From contig NZ_JADFTZ010000001.1 of the NCBI RefSeq assembly GCF_015223105.1, positions 868,001 through 932,000 on the forward strand: DNA of 64,000 nt. The letters run 5' to 3'. This document shows positions 24,911 to 32,376 of this stretch, in pieces; the stretch's first letter is position 1, and every line of letters starts with the position of its first letter. Position numbers and translations under genes: made by a program. Source of the DNA: Flavobacterium proteolyticum. Lineage in GTDB: Bacteria > Bacteroidota > Bacteroidia > Flavobacteriales > Flavobacteriaceae. The notes beneath the pieces were generated by a model. That model had not been told where the DNA came from. It saw nothing but the letters and a program-made list of their open reading frames with translations, and did not search any database.

Positions 24911-25472
24911 TGAATTTTTTCACTAACTGATACGCTTCTTCTTTTGCCACATCTAAATCATAATTTTTGATGATGGTGTCAAATTGTGGTGCAGTTGCTA
25001 ATTCTACTGATGCTTTCGCGATACGCATATTGATTTTGTCTTCGCTTTCTGTGGAACGTTGTTTTAAGCGGCGTTTTAATTCGTCAACGCTTGGTGGTTT
25101 TACAAAAACAGCTAAAGTTTCGTTTGGAAATTTGCTTTTAATACGCAATCCACCTGCTACATCAATGTCAAAAATTACGTGTTTTCCTAAAGCCCAGATG
25201 CGTTCTACTTCGGTTTTTAAAGTGCCGTAGAAATTATCAGTATAGACTTCTTCCCATTCTACGAAATCTTCTGCTTTAATGTGCTTTTTGAATTCATCCC
25301 ATGAGATGAAATAATAATCTTTTCCATCTACTTCTTCGCCACGAGGCGCACGCGTTGTACACGAAATCGAAAATTCTAAATTCAAATCGGGTTGGGCTAA
25401 TAAATGTCTTACTATAGTGGTTTTTCCTGAACCTGATGGCGCAGAGAATACTAATAATTTTCCTTTCGTCAT
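24888..25472 (-). CDS. gmk: Guanylate kinase
   Basis: The product is 194 residues. The P-loop SAPSGSGKTT is at about 10-19. The GMP-binding region SISCTTRAPRGEEVDGKDYYF lies near 35-55. The enzyme phosphorylates GMP to GDP in the cytoplasm. Length is normal, but the last residues INTNSTN are encoded by the AATTCGTG repeat that fills the gap to nadD, so the C-terminus has probably been rewritten by the repeat. It lies 11 bases downstream of a small membrane protein gene and belongs to the yicC-gmk-nadD group. Confidence 0.96.
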   Translation of the reverse strand: MTKGKLLVFSAPSGSGKTTIVRHLLAQPDLNLEFSISCTTRAPRGEEVDGKDYYFISWDEFKKHIKAEDFVEWEEVYTDNFYGTLKTEVERIWALGKHVIFDIDVAGGLRIKSKFPNETLAVFVKPPSVDELKRRLKQRSTESEDKINMRIAKASVELATAPQFDTIIKNYDLDVAKEEAYQLVKKFINTNSTN

Positions 25473-25483
25473 TGTGTTGTTGT

Positions 25484-25873
25484 TTAATAATAAATTTTCA
25501 AGTTAAACCTTTCAATTACATCTAAATATTCATTAAAAATTATCATTATTATAATTGAAATTAAAATACTAACTATTAATGAATTAGAAATGATTTTTAA
25601 TTTTTCTTTTTTAAAAACATTTAGAATAGCTCCCAAACCAAAAGGAATAACTATTGTGATAAATGGAATCAGAAAAAAAGGTTCGAAAGCATAAACTTCC
25701 TTTGAATTTGCATATTTTAAATTAGTAATGAATAAAAAAAGTATCGATACTAAAATGCTGTAAAATATTGTTTTATTAAAATTGATTTCTTTTCTCAATT
25801 TGAAAATTTGCAAAATAGATAATCCTATAATTACAAAAAGGACAATAAAATAAAACAATAAAATAATCCCCAT
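25484..25873 (-). CDS. Hypothetical small membrane protein (129 residues)
   Basis: I do not recognise this protein. It is very hydrophobic, with about four membrane segments (about 3-22, 36-52, 66-86 and 98-113) and few charged residues. The gene is strongly AT-rich compared with gmk and yicC on either side, and is spaced 10 and 11 bases from them, so it is translated within the same operon. It may be a lineage-specific insertion into a conserved gene group. Nothing indicates its function. Confidence 0.65.
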   Translation of the reverse strand: MGIILLFYFIVLFVIIGLSILQIFKLRKEINFNKTIFYSILVSILFLFITNLKYANSKEVYAFEPFFLIPFITIVIPFGLGAILNVFKKEKLKIISNSLIVSILISIIIMIIFNEYLDVIERFNLKIYY

Positions 25874-25883
25874 TTCAATCCGA

Positions 25884-26744
25884 TTACAATACGTTCAAAA
25901 CTTGTTCCTTAATCTTTTCCAATTCATCTTTCATCATCACCACCAATTTTTGCATTTCGGTATGATTCGATTTTGAACCCATGGTGTTGATTTCTCTTCC
26001 CATTTCTTGCGTGATGAAACCTAATTTTCTTCCGTTAGCTTCTGTTCCGTTTAAGGTTTCTAAGAAATAGTTCAAATGGTTGCCCAAACGCACTTTTTCT
26101 TCAGTAATGTCGTATTTTTCTAGATAAAAAATCAATTCTTGTTCGAAACGATTTTCATCTACATTGATTTTTAATTCATCTAAAGCAGTACGTAAACGTG
26201 TTTTTACGGTTTCAATGCGTTCGGCATCGTAAGAAACCGCTTCGGTCATTAAATTATTGATGTTTGAAATACGCAATTGAAATTCTTTTTCTAAAGAAGC
26301 ACCTTCATCTTTTCTAAAATTAGCGATGTTTTCCAAAGCTTCATCAATCACGGTTTGGATTTGTTTCCATTCGTTTTCATCGATTTCGTCGCGCTCAGTT
26401 TTTAATGCATCGGGCATACGAACTGCCATTTTCATTAATTCCGTTTCATCTGCATTTGGAATTACAGCTTTCATTTGGTTAATGTATCCTTTTACAATCG
26501 GCACATTGATTTTTGAAGTCGTTTCTTCACCAGTAACTTCTACATAAAGCGAAAAATCAACCTTTCCGCGTTCTAAACGTTGCGAAATTTGATTGCGTAA
26601 ACCCAATTCCATTTCACGAAAAACCGATGGCATTCGCGTATTTAAGTCTAAACCTTTACTGTTTAGCGATTTGATTTCTACGGTAATTTTTTTGGTTGGT
26701 AATTGCAAAGAAGCTTTCCCAAAACCCGTCATGGAGTGTATCAT
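25884..26744 (-). CDS. YicC/YloC family endoribonuclease
   Basis: The product is 286 residues. It begins with the family signature MIHSMTGFGKA and ends with the conserved C-terminal region GREINTMGSKSNHTEMQKLVVMMKDELEKIKEQVLNV. YicC/YloC proteins are recently described endoribonucleases acting on RNA in the cytoplasm. Length is normal. It leads the yicC-gmk-nadD group; a TAnnTTTG element on the minus strand is at 26763-26770, about 19 bases before its start. An AGTGTTCAG word repeat lies upstream. Confidence 0.93.
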   Translation of the reverse strand: MIHSMTGFGKASLQLPTKKITVEIKSLNSKGLDLNTRMPSVFREMELGLRNQISQRLERGKVDFSLYVEVTGEETTSKINVPIVKGYINQMKAVIPNADETELMKMAVRMPDALKTERDEIDENEWKQIQTVIDEALENIANFRKDEGASLEKEFQLRISNINNLMTEAVSYDAERIETVKTRLRTALDELKINVDENRFEQELIFYLEKYDITEEKVRLGNHLNYFLETLNGTEANGRKLGFITQEMGREINTMGSKSNHTEMQKLVVMMKDELEKIKEQVLNVL

Positions 26745-26762
26745 ACGTTATAAAAATGTCTT

Positions 26763-26770
26763 CAAAGATA
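26763..26770 (-). promoter_or_regulatory. -7 element of the yicC operon
   Basis: CAAAGATA reads TATCTTTG on the minus strand, an exact TAnnTTTG, 19 bases from the start codon. No TTG is found at the usual spacing; the region holds the AGTGTTCAG repeat instead. Confidence 0.4.
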
Positions 26771-26776
26771 AGAAAA

Positions 26777-26806
26777 AGTGTTCAGTGTTCAGTTTTTAGT
26801 GTTCAG
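26777..26806 (+). repeat. AGTGTTCAG word repeat upstream of yicC
   Basis: Three AGTGTTCAG words fill 30 bases, 27 of them identical to 13861-13890. It sits between the yicC -7 element and the DMT transporter stop. Confidence 0.75.
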
Positions 26807-26820
26807 TATTGGAAATCTGA

Positions 26821-27708
26821 TTAAGAAGTAGATTTCTTTTGCGTTACTAAATAAACTCCGACAAATATCAAAACAGCTGAGATCAATTTCACTAAACTTA
26901 AATCGTCTTTTCCTAAACTTACGGCGAAAATAGTGGCAAAAAGCGGTTGTAAATAGATGAAAACTGCTACGGTTGTTGGTTTTAATTCACGCATGGAAAC
27001 TAAATTTAGTAAATACGTTAAGAAGGTTGAAAACACGACTACAAAACCAATTTTCCAGAAAATATCCGTTGGTAAATTAGCAAAATCTACCGCTTGAAAT
27101 TCGTTCCAACCAAAAGGCAATACCATTAAGAACCCAAAAGTGTAAATCCATTTTACGAAAGTAAAGGCATTGTATTTATCCATTAATTTTTTCACGATGA
27201 TGAGGTAAAATCCGTAAGAAACGGCATTTACAAAAACCAATAAATTTCCTAAAGAAGCATTTGTAGCGTTTACTAACGATTTTCCGTAGAGAATTAAAGT
27301 TATCGTTCCGGCTAAGCCTAAAATGATTCCTAAAACTTTTCGGTTTTCCATTCGTTCTTTCATGATGAATGCTGATAAAACCAAAACAATCATAGGTGTG
27401 GTTACCATCAAAACGGCTCCCATAATAGGCGAAGTGTAGCTCAATCCTTTGAAAAAAGTCAACATGTTGAAAGCTACTCCGAAGAACGCAGCTGCAACAA
27501 TTCGAGGAAAATCTTCTTTTGCAATTTTTTCTTTGGGTCCAAAAAAGGAAATCAACCAAAATAACAAAACCGAACCACCAACACGCATTACGATAAACCC
27601 GAATGCGTCGACATATTTTGGCATTACGTCTTTAGCAATCGTAAAAGTTACGCCATAAATGATGGAAACTAAGGTAGCGGCAACTAATGCCCAACTTCTT
27701 TTTGACAT
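26821..27708 (-). CDS. DMT superfamily (EamA) transporter
   Basis: The product is 295 residues with ten hydrophobic segments in the 5+5 arrangement of EamA transporters. The N-terminal half starts SWALVAATLVSIIYGVTFTIAKDVMP, with a conserved proline region, and a repeat of the same pattern starts near 150 (SLGNLLVFVNAVSYGFYLIIVKKLM). It is expected in the inner membrane as a metabolite exporter or permease; the substrate is not predictable. The start ATG overlaps the stop of the ArsC-like gene (TAATG), so the two are translated together. Confidence 0.88.
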   Translation of the reverse strand: MSKRSWALVAATLVSIIYGVTFTIAKDVMPKYVDAFGFIVMRVGGSVLLFWLISFFGPKEKIAKEDFPRIVAAAFFGVAFNMLTFFKGLSYTSPIMGAVLMVTTPMIVLVLSAFIMKERMENRKVLGIILGLAGTITLILYGKSLVNATNASLGNLLVFVNAVSYGFYLIIVKKLMDKYNAFTFVKWIYTFGFLMVLPFGWNEFQAVDFANLPTDIFWKIGFVVVFSTFLTYLLNLVSMRELKPTTVAVFIYLQPLFATIFAVSLGKDDLSLVKLISAVLIFVGVYLVTQKKSTS

Positions 27709-28058
27709 TAGCTTAAAACGGTAATTACTTCATGAATGTTTTTTGGACTATTTCCAATGTAAATCTTCCCATCGATAATAAAAACGGGGCGACTCAAAAA
27801 CGTGTAATGTTCTAAAAGATATTTTTTGAAATCGGCTTCAGTAAGATTTTTATCTTTTAAACCTAGTGATTTATACAATTGTGCTTTTTTGCTGAAAAGC
27901 GCTTCATAACTTCCCGAAAGTTGGTACATTTCTTCCAAATCACTTTCCGAAATTGGATTTTGACGGATATCTATAAATGTTAATTTATCAGAATTGGGTA
28001 ACGATTTGATGATTTTTCGACAGGTATCACAAGAAGCCAAATAGTATATTTTGTTCAT
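27708..28058 (-). CDS. ArsC/Spx-family reductase-like protein
   Basis: From the ATG at 28058 the product is 116 residues, a typical ArsC/Spx length. It begins MNKIYYLASCDTCRKIIKSLP with cysteines at 10 and 13 (CDTC), in the usual position of the active-site or redox motif. The C-terminal part has RPVFIIDGKIYIGNSP. The 158-codon open frame starting at 28184 is rejected because it begins upstream of the -7 element at 28083-28090. Arsenate reductase activity is not certain: Spx-like proteins with this fold have other roles. The DMT transporter follows with a one-base overlap. Confidence 0.82.
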   Translation of the reverse strand: MNKIYYLASCDTCRKIIKSLPNSDKLTFIDIRQNPISESDLEEMYQLSGSYEALFSKKAQLYKSLGLKDKNLTEADFKKYLLEHYTFLSRPVFIIDGKIYIGNSPKNIHEVITVLS

Positions 28059-28082
28059 TTTATTGTTTTTCAATTTCTGATG

Positions 28083-28090
28083 CAAAAATA
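28083..28090 (-). promoter_or_regulatory. -7 element of the arsC-like operon
   Basis: CAAAAATA reads TATTTTTG on the minus strand, exact to TAnnTTTG, 25 bases before the chosen ATG. No good -33 TTG is present. Confidence 0.4.
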
Positions 28091-28137
28091 CAGTCTTTTG
28101 AATTCTAAAAATCAGTAATTTTATAAAAAAATTAGAC

Positions 28138-28593
28138 ATGGACGCAACTTTTAGAATTTGGGAAACCAGCCGCGGATTATACAAGAATTTTTTAGATAGT
28201 TATTCGTTGGAACAATTGAATACAATTCCAATAGGAATGAGCAATAATTTAATTTGGAACATCGGTCACGTTATTGTGTCCCAACAGAAATTAGTTTACG
28301 CTTTATCAGGTTTACCAATGCATATTCCCGATTCGCTTTTTGAAAAATATCAAAACGGTTCACGTCCAGATGGAAAAACTTCACAAGCTGAAGTCGATGA
28401 AATTAAGAAATTACTATCCGAAATGGTTGAAAAAACGAAAGCTGATTTTGAAGCTGGAATTTTCAAAGAATTTCATCCGTATCAAACTAAAACAGGATTT
28501 CATTTGGGAACATTAAATGAAGCAATGGAATTTAACAATTATCATGAGGGCATTCATTTAGGAATTATGATGTCGATTAAAAAGCATATTTAG
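28138..28593 (+). CDS. DinB-family (four-helix) metal-binding protein
   Basis: The 151-residue product is predicted to be helical with three conserved histidines: one near 43 in NLIWNIGHVIVS, and two near 138-142 in NNYHEGIHLGIM. This is the pattern of the DinB/YfiT superfamily, cytoplasmic four-helix bundle proteins that bind a metal and include thiol-dependent transferases. This family is unrelated to DNA polymerase IV, also called DinB, which occurs at 58525. The gene is divergent from the arsC-like gene. Its substrate is unknown. Confidence 0.83.
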   Translation: MDATFRIWETSRGLYKNFLDSYSLEQLNTIPIGMSNNLIWNIGHVIVSQQKLVYALSGLPMHIPDSLFEKYQNGSRPDGKTSQAEVDEIKKLLSEMVEKTKADFEAGIFKEFHPYQTKTGFHLGTLNEAMEFNNYHEGIHLGIMMSIKKHI

Positions 28594-28638
28594 CGAATTG
28601 TTAACGATTCGAAAAAGCAGCATCAAACAACTTTTATT

Positions 28639-28646
28639 TACCTTTG
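28639..28646 (+). promoter_or_regulatory. -7 element of the cystathionine gamma-synthase gene
   Basis: TACCTTTG matches TAnnTTTG exactly, 16 bases before the ATG at 28663. No TTG lies at the expected spacing. Confidence 0.45.
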
Positions 28647-28662
28647 TAAAAATTTTTTAAAA

Positions 28663-29805
28663 ATGAAATTCAATACAAAAACGATACATGGTGGACAACA
28701 TCATGAAAAAGTAACAGGAGCAGTAATGCCACCAGTATTTCAAACTTCGACTTATGTACAATCAAGTCCTGGGAAACCAATTGGCGACTACGAATATAGT
28801 AGAGCAGCCAACCCAACAAGAACTGCTTTAGAAGATGCTTTAGCAAGTATCGAAAATGGCGCAAGAGGTTTAGCTTTTTCTTCTGGATTAGCTGCAACCG
28901 ATTGTTTGTTACGTATGTTCAAAGCTGGTGACGAAATCATTGCAATGGACGATTTATACGGTGGAACTTATAGATTATTCACTAGATTATATAAAGATAG
29001 TGGTATCAAATTTCATTTTGTGGATATGAATGATTTGGAGAAATTCCAATCGTTAATCAATGAAAACACAAAATTGGTTTGGGTGGAAACACCAACAAAT
29101 CCCTTAATGAAATTAGCTGATATTGCAGCGATTGCACAAATCACCAAAAAGCATAATATCTTATTTGCGGTTGATAATACTTTTGCAACACCATACTTAC
29201 AAAAACCATTGGATTTAGGTGCTGATATTGTTATGCATTCGGCTACTAAATATTTAGGAGGACATTCTGATGTTATTGCGGGAGCATTGATTATTAAAGA
29301 TAAAGCGTTAGGCGAAGAATTACACTTCAAACAATTCGCAACAGGAGCTACATTAGGACCAATGGATTCTTTCTTGGTTTTAAGAGGAATCAAAACGTTG
29401 CATTTACGTGTACAACGTCATTGCGAAAATGGAGAAAAAGTAGCAGCATATTTAGATAATCATCCTTTAGTAGAAAGAGTATATTATCCAGGATTAGCTT
29501 CGCATCCATTTCATGAAATTGCTAAAAAGCAAATGAGTGGTTTTGGAGGAATGGTAACGTTTACATTCAAGTCAGGTAAAAAAGAAGATGCAATTAAATT
29601 CTTAGAGAATTTAAAAGTGTTCACTTTGGCTGAATCTTTAGGTGGAGTGGAATCGTTAGCGAATCACCCAGCTTTAATGACACACGCATCTATTCCTGAA
29701 GATAAAAGAAAAGAAGTGGGTATTTCAGATGACTTAGTTCGTTTGAGTGTTGGAATTGAGGATGTTGAAGATTTATTAGCGGATTTAGAGCAAGCTTTTA
29801 AATAG
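28663..29805 (+). CDS. metB: Cystathionine gamma-synthase-type PLP enzyme
   Basis: The product is 380 residues, a fold type I PLP enzyme of the Cys/Met metabolism family. The PLP lysine lies near residue 196 in MHSATKYLGGHSD, and the N-terminal KFNTKTIHGGQ with YEYSRAANPTR are family signatures. It joins homoserine esters to cysteine, or acts as a gamma-lyase or related sulfhydrylase; the sequence cannot separate these alternatives fully, but YEYSRAANPTRTALE resembles cystathionine gamma-synthase. It is a single cytoplasmic gene with its own -7 element and a strong terminator after it. Confidence 0.88.
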   Translation: MKFNTKTIHGGQHHEKVTGAVMPPVFQTSTYVQSSPGKPIGDYEYSRAANPTRTALEDALASIENGARGLAFSSGLAATDCLLRMFKAGDEIIAMDDLYGGTYRLFTRLYKDSGIKFHFVDMNDLEKFQSLINENTKLVWVETPTNPLMKLADIAAIAQITKKHNILFAVDNTFATPYLQKPLDLGADIVMHSATKYLGGHSDVIAGALIIKDKALGEELHFKQFATGATLGPMDSFLVLRGIKTLHLRVQRHCENGEKVAAYLDNHPLVERVYYPGLASHPFHEIAKKQMSGFGGMVTFTFKSGKKEDAIKFLENLKVFTLAESLGGVESLANHPALMTHASIPEDKRKEVGISDDLVRLSVGIEDVEDLLADLEQAFK

Positions 29806-29822
29806 TAGAAGTAACTGAAAAC

Positions 29823-29857
29823 AAAAAATCCCGATTCGTGAGAATCGGGATTTTTTT
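29823..29857. terminator. Bidirectional terminator between metB and the outer-membrane gene
   Basis: AAAAAATCCCGATTC (29823-29837) pairs with GAATCGGGATTTTTT (29842-29856) around a 4-base loop, with T7 on the plus strand and an A run on the other side. It lies between convergent genes. Confidence 0.9.
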
Positions 29858-29872
29858 ATGTTGAGATATTTA

Positions 29873-30655
29873 TTAATCTAAATAATAAATGTATCCGAAG
29901 TGAAACCATAAGTTCCAATCGTTAGCTTTGTTTTCTTTCCAAAGATCTGGATTTTTATTTAAACCATCAACCCAGTCAGAAAAGTAGTACTGCCATCTTA
30001 ATTCAAAAAATAAATCCGAAAGTTCAGTTAACTTGTAGCGAGTACCTACTGAAGAAACAACAGACCAAGTACTTCCTCCTTCAGATGAAAAGCCGTCTGG
30101 TAAATATCTAGGATAAACATTGTTTGGATTTCCTAATCCTCCCGGTAATGTTGAATACGTGTTGTTATCAAAAAATGAGTAATGTGCTCCAAGTCCTAAG
30201 AATGGTGCCCATGCGCCATCGGTTGCAGTAAATTCACGAATACTTAATGGAAAGTATTCTAATTGCATACCCACATCTGTAACTTTAGCTTCACCTTTCA
30301 TTGCTCGAAGTTGAGCACCAGCTAGAGTTTGTTTGTCTGCAAATTCACCAAAATGTTCTAATTTTGTACTGTTGTAAGATAACTCAGAACGAACTTTAAA
30401 GTGGTCGTTGAAATAAGTTTCAGGAGTGTAACAGTTACATTCTGCACGATAAGCAAAATTCATATAGTGTACTAATCCAACACCAATCCCTGTGTTTCCT
30501 GCATTAGTTTTAAAATCATGTCTTACGCCAAAATCAGATTGAAAAGCAACTCCTCCAATAAAAGCTCCAACTTCATGAGAGAAGCCAAATTGTGCATTCA
30601 TTGAAAAATTTGCTCCTAAAAGCAATATTATTAGGTATTTAATTTTTTTAGTCAT
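29873..30655 (-). CDS. Outer-membrane-type beta-barrel protein (possibly THC0290_0291-like)
   Basis: From the ATG at 30655 the product is 260 residues, starting MTKKIKYLIILLLGANFSMNAQ, a good signal peptide. The rest is beta-rich with alternating aromatic strands, ending KANDWNLWFHFGYIYYLD, a terminal aromatic strand typical of outer-membrane barrels. A cluster of cysteines, ECNCYTPETY, is notable. The longer open frame to 30703 is rejected since it would begin upstream of the promoter at 30680-30708. It resembles a flavobacterial family I recall as THC0290_0291, but that name is from memory only. Function unknown. Confidence 0.75.
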   Translation of the reverse strand: MTKKIKYLIILLLGANFSMNAQFGFSHEVGAFIGGVAFQSDFGVRHDFKTNAGNTGIGVGLVHYMNFAYRAECNCYTPETYFNDHFKVRSELSYNSTKLEHFGEFADKQTLAGAQLRAMKGEAKVTDVGMQLEYFPLSIREFTATDGAWAPFLGLGAHYSFFDNNTYSTLPGGLGNPNNVYPRYLPDGFSSEGGSTWSVVSSVGTRYKLTELSDLFFELRWQYYFSDWVDGLNKNPDLWKENKANDWNLWFHFGYIYYLD

Positions 30656-30679
30656 CGCTAAAATTTTTCCATTATCGGA

Positions 30680-30708
30680 CAAATATATAAAAACTAACTT
30701 CACTTCAA
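30680..30708 (-). promoter_or_regulatory. Promoter of the outer-membrane beta-barrel gene
   Basis: On the minus strand TTG (30708-30706), an 18-base spacer and TATATTTG (30687-30680) match the consensus. It lies about 24 bases before the chosen ATG and rules out the upstream start. Confidence 0.65.
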
Positions 30709-30822
30709 AAAAAAAAGAATGTTTTTCTTGTATAAAAATGTATGAGAGAGAAGTGTCAAATAAAAACGCACAAGTGATATTATAAATTTTTATTAAAAAT
30801 ATAGTAAGTAATTTTTAAAATG

Positions 30823-30830
30823 TATATTTG
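30823..30830 (+). promoter_or_regulatory. -7 element of the glutamate dehydrogenase gene
   Basis: TATATTTG is exact to TAnnTTTG and leaves an ~80-base AT-rich leader before the ATG at 30915. No TTG is seen at the -33 spacing and no strong leader hairpin was found. Confidence 0.45.
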
Positions 30831-30914
30831 TCGACTTAAATTTTGCGAAATTCGTAATTTGAGAAAAAACACACATATTTAACGAATTAGTTTATCTACA
30901 AGTTTTATAGTATA

Positions 30915-32258
30915 ATGGAACAAAAAATTAATGATTTTATGGCGCTCGTTGAGGCCAAAAATCCAAACGAACCAGAATTTTTACAAGCAGTTAGAGAATT
31001 TGCTGAAACAGTAATGCCTTTTATTGCAAACGAGAAAAAGTATGATGGAAAAAATGTCCTTTTAAGAATGGCAGAACCTGAGCGTTCAGTAATTTTTAGA
31101 GTGCCATGGGTTGATGATAAGGGTGAAATCCAAGTAAATAGAGGTTTTCGTATTCAGATGAATTCTGCAATTGGACCTTACAAAGGAGGAATTCGTTTTC
31201 ATCCAACGGTAAATTTATCTGTACTTAAGTTTTTAGCTTTTGAGCAAGTATTCAAAAATAGTTTAACGACACTTCCTATGGGAGGTGGAAAAGGAGGATC
31301 TGATTTCGATCCACAAGGAAAATCTGATGCTGAAGTTATGCGTTTTTGCCAATCGTTTATGACAGAATTATGTCGTCATATCGGTCCTGATTTAGACGTT
31401 CCTGCTGGTGATATTGGTGTTGGAGCAAGAGAAATCGGATACATGTTTGGTCAATACAAAAGAATTAGAAACGAATTTACAGGAGTTTTAACTGGAAAAG
31501 GGTTAGCTTATGGAGGCTCTTTAATTCGTCCAGAAGCAACAGGATATGGTGTGGTTTATTTCACACAACAAATGTTAAGCACTATTGGACAATCTATTTC
31601 AGGAAAAACAGTTGCTATTTCAGGTTTCGGTAACGTTGCTTGGGGAGTGGCTTTAAAAGTAAATGAATTAGGAGGTAAATTAGTTACAATCTCAGGTCCT
31701 GATGGTTATATTTACGATGCTGATGGAATTTCTGGTGAGAAAATCGAGTTCATGTTAGAAATGAGAGCAAGTGGTGACAACAGAGCTGAGGCATTTGCGG
31801 AAAAATTCCCAAGCGCAGTATTTCACAAAGGGAAAAGTCCATGGGAAGCAAAAGTAGATGTAGCTATTCCTTGTGCTACTCAAAATGAGTTAAATGAAGA
31901 AGATGCTAAGAAGTTAATTGCTAATGGTGTTATGTGTGTAACAGAAGCAGCTAACATGCCATGTACATTAGAAGCAATTAAGCAATTCTTAGATGCAAAA
32001 GTATTATTTGCTCCAGGAAAAGCAGCTAATGCAGGAGGTGTTGCAGCATCAGGTTTAGAAATGACACAAAACTCTATTCGTTTAAACTGGACAAGTGAAG
32101 AAGTTGATGCTCGTTTAAAAGACATCATGACAGGCATTCACGGTCAGTGTAAAAAATATGGTACAGAAGAAGATGGTTATGTAAACTATGTTAAAGGAGC
32201 CAATATTGCTGGTTTCGTTAAAGTAGCTGACGCTATGTTAGCTCAAGGTGTCGTATAA
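30915..32258 (+). CDS. gdhA: Glutamate dehydrogenase (NADP-type)
   Basis: The product is 447 residues, the normal length of the hexameric NADP enzyme. The catalytic-lysine region PMGGGKGGSDFDP lies near 120-130. The dinucleotide-binding GFGNVAWGVALKVNELGGKLVTISG is near 240-262. It makes glutamate from ammonia and 2-oxoglutarate in the cytoplasm. The gene is a single unit with its own -7 element and a strong terminator. The N-terminal MEQKINDFMALVEAKNPNEPEFLQAV is also typical for this class. Confidence 0.97.
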   Translation: MEQKINDFMALVEAKNPNEPEFLQAVREFAETVMPFIANEKKYDGKNVLLRMAEPERSVIFRVPWVDDKGEIQVNRGFRIQMNSAIGPYKGGIRFHPTVNLSVLKFLAFEQVFKNSLTTLPMGGGKGGSDFDPQGKSDAEVMRFCQSFMTELCRHIGPDLDVPAGDIGVGAREIGYMFGQYKRIRNEFTGVLTGKGLAYGGSLIRPEATGYGVVYFTQQMLSTIGQSISGKTVAISGFGNVAWGVALKVNELGGKLVTISGPDGYIYDADGISGEKIEFMLEMRASGDNRAEAFAEKFPSAVFHKGKSPWEAKVDVAIPCATQNELNEEDAKKLIANGVMCVTEAANMPCTLEAIKQFLDAKVLFAPGKAANAGGVAASGLEMTQNSIRLNWTSEEVDARLKDIMTGIHGQCKKYGTEEDGYVNYVKGANIAGFVKVADAMLAQGVV

Positions 32259-32278
32259 CATTTGATTTATAAAATAAT

Positions 32279-32312
32279 AAAAGCTCTTTTGGTTTTCCAA
32301 AAGAGCTTTTTT
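32279..32312 (+). terminator. Rho-independent terminator after gdhA
   Basis: AAAAGCTCTTTTGG (32279-32292) pairs with CCAAAAGAGCTTTT (32297-32310) around a TTTT loop and continues in T. The stem is 14 bases without mismatch. Confidence 0.9.
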
Positions 32313-32353
32313 CTTTTCGAAATATATCAAAATTAAAATTAAAACGTTTGTAG

Positions 32354-32361
32354 TATATTTG
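32354..32361 (+). promoter_or_regulatory. -7 element of the porZ gene
   Basis: TATATTTG is exact to TAnnTTTG and lies 15 bases before the ATG at 32377. There is no TTG at normal spacing. Confidence 0.45.
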
Positions 32362-32376
32362 TATTAAATACTTGTA

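Noticed and set aside
28059..28184. N-terminal extension of the ArsC-like frame
   Set aside because: The extension lies across the -7 element at 28083-28090 and into the divergent DinB-family gene; the ArsC fold starts at MNKIYYLASC.
30656..30703. Upstream start for the outer-membrane beta-barrel gene
   Set aside because: The promoter at 30680-30708 lies within this extension, and the signal peptide begins at the later ATG.
30656..30914. Possible riboswitch in the gdhA leader
   Set aside because: The ~80-base leader is AT-rich and shows only very short stems; nothing recognisable as a known riboswitch.
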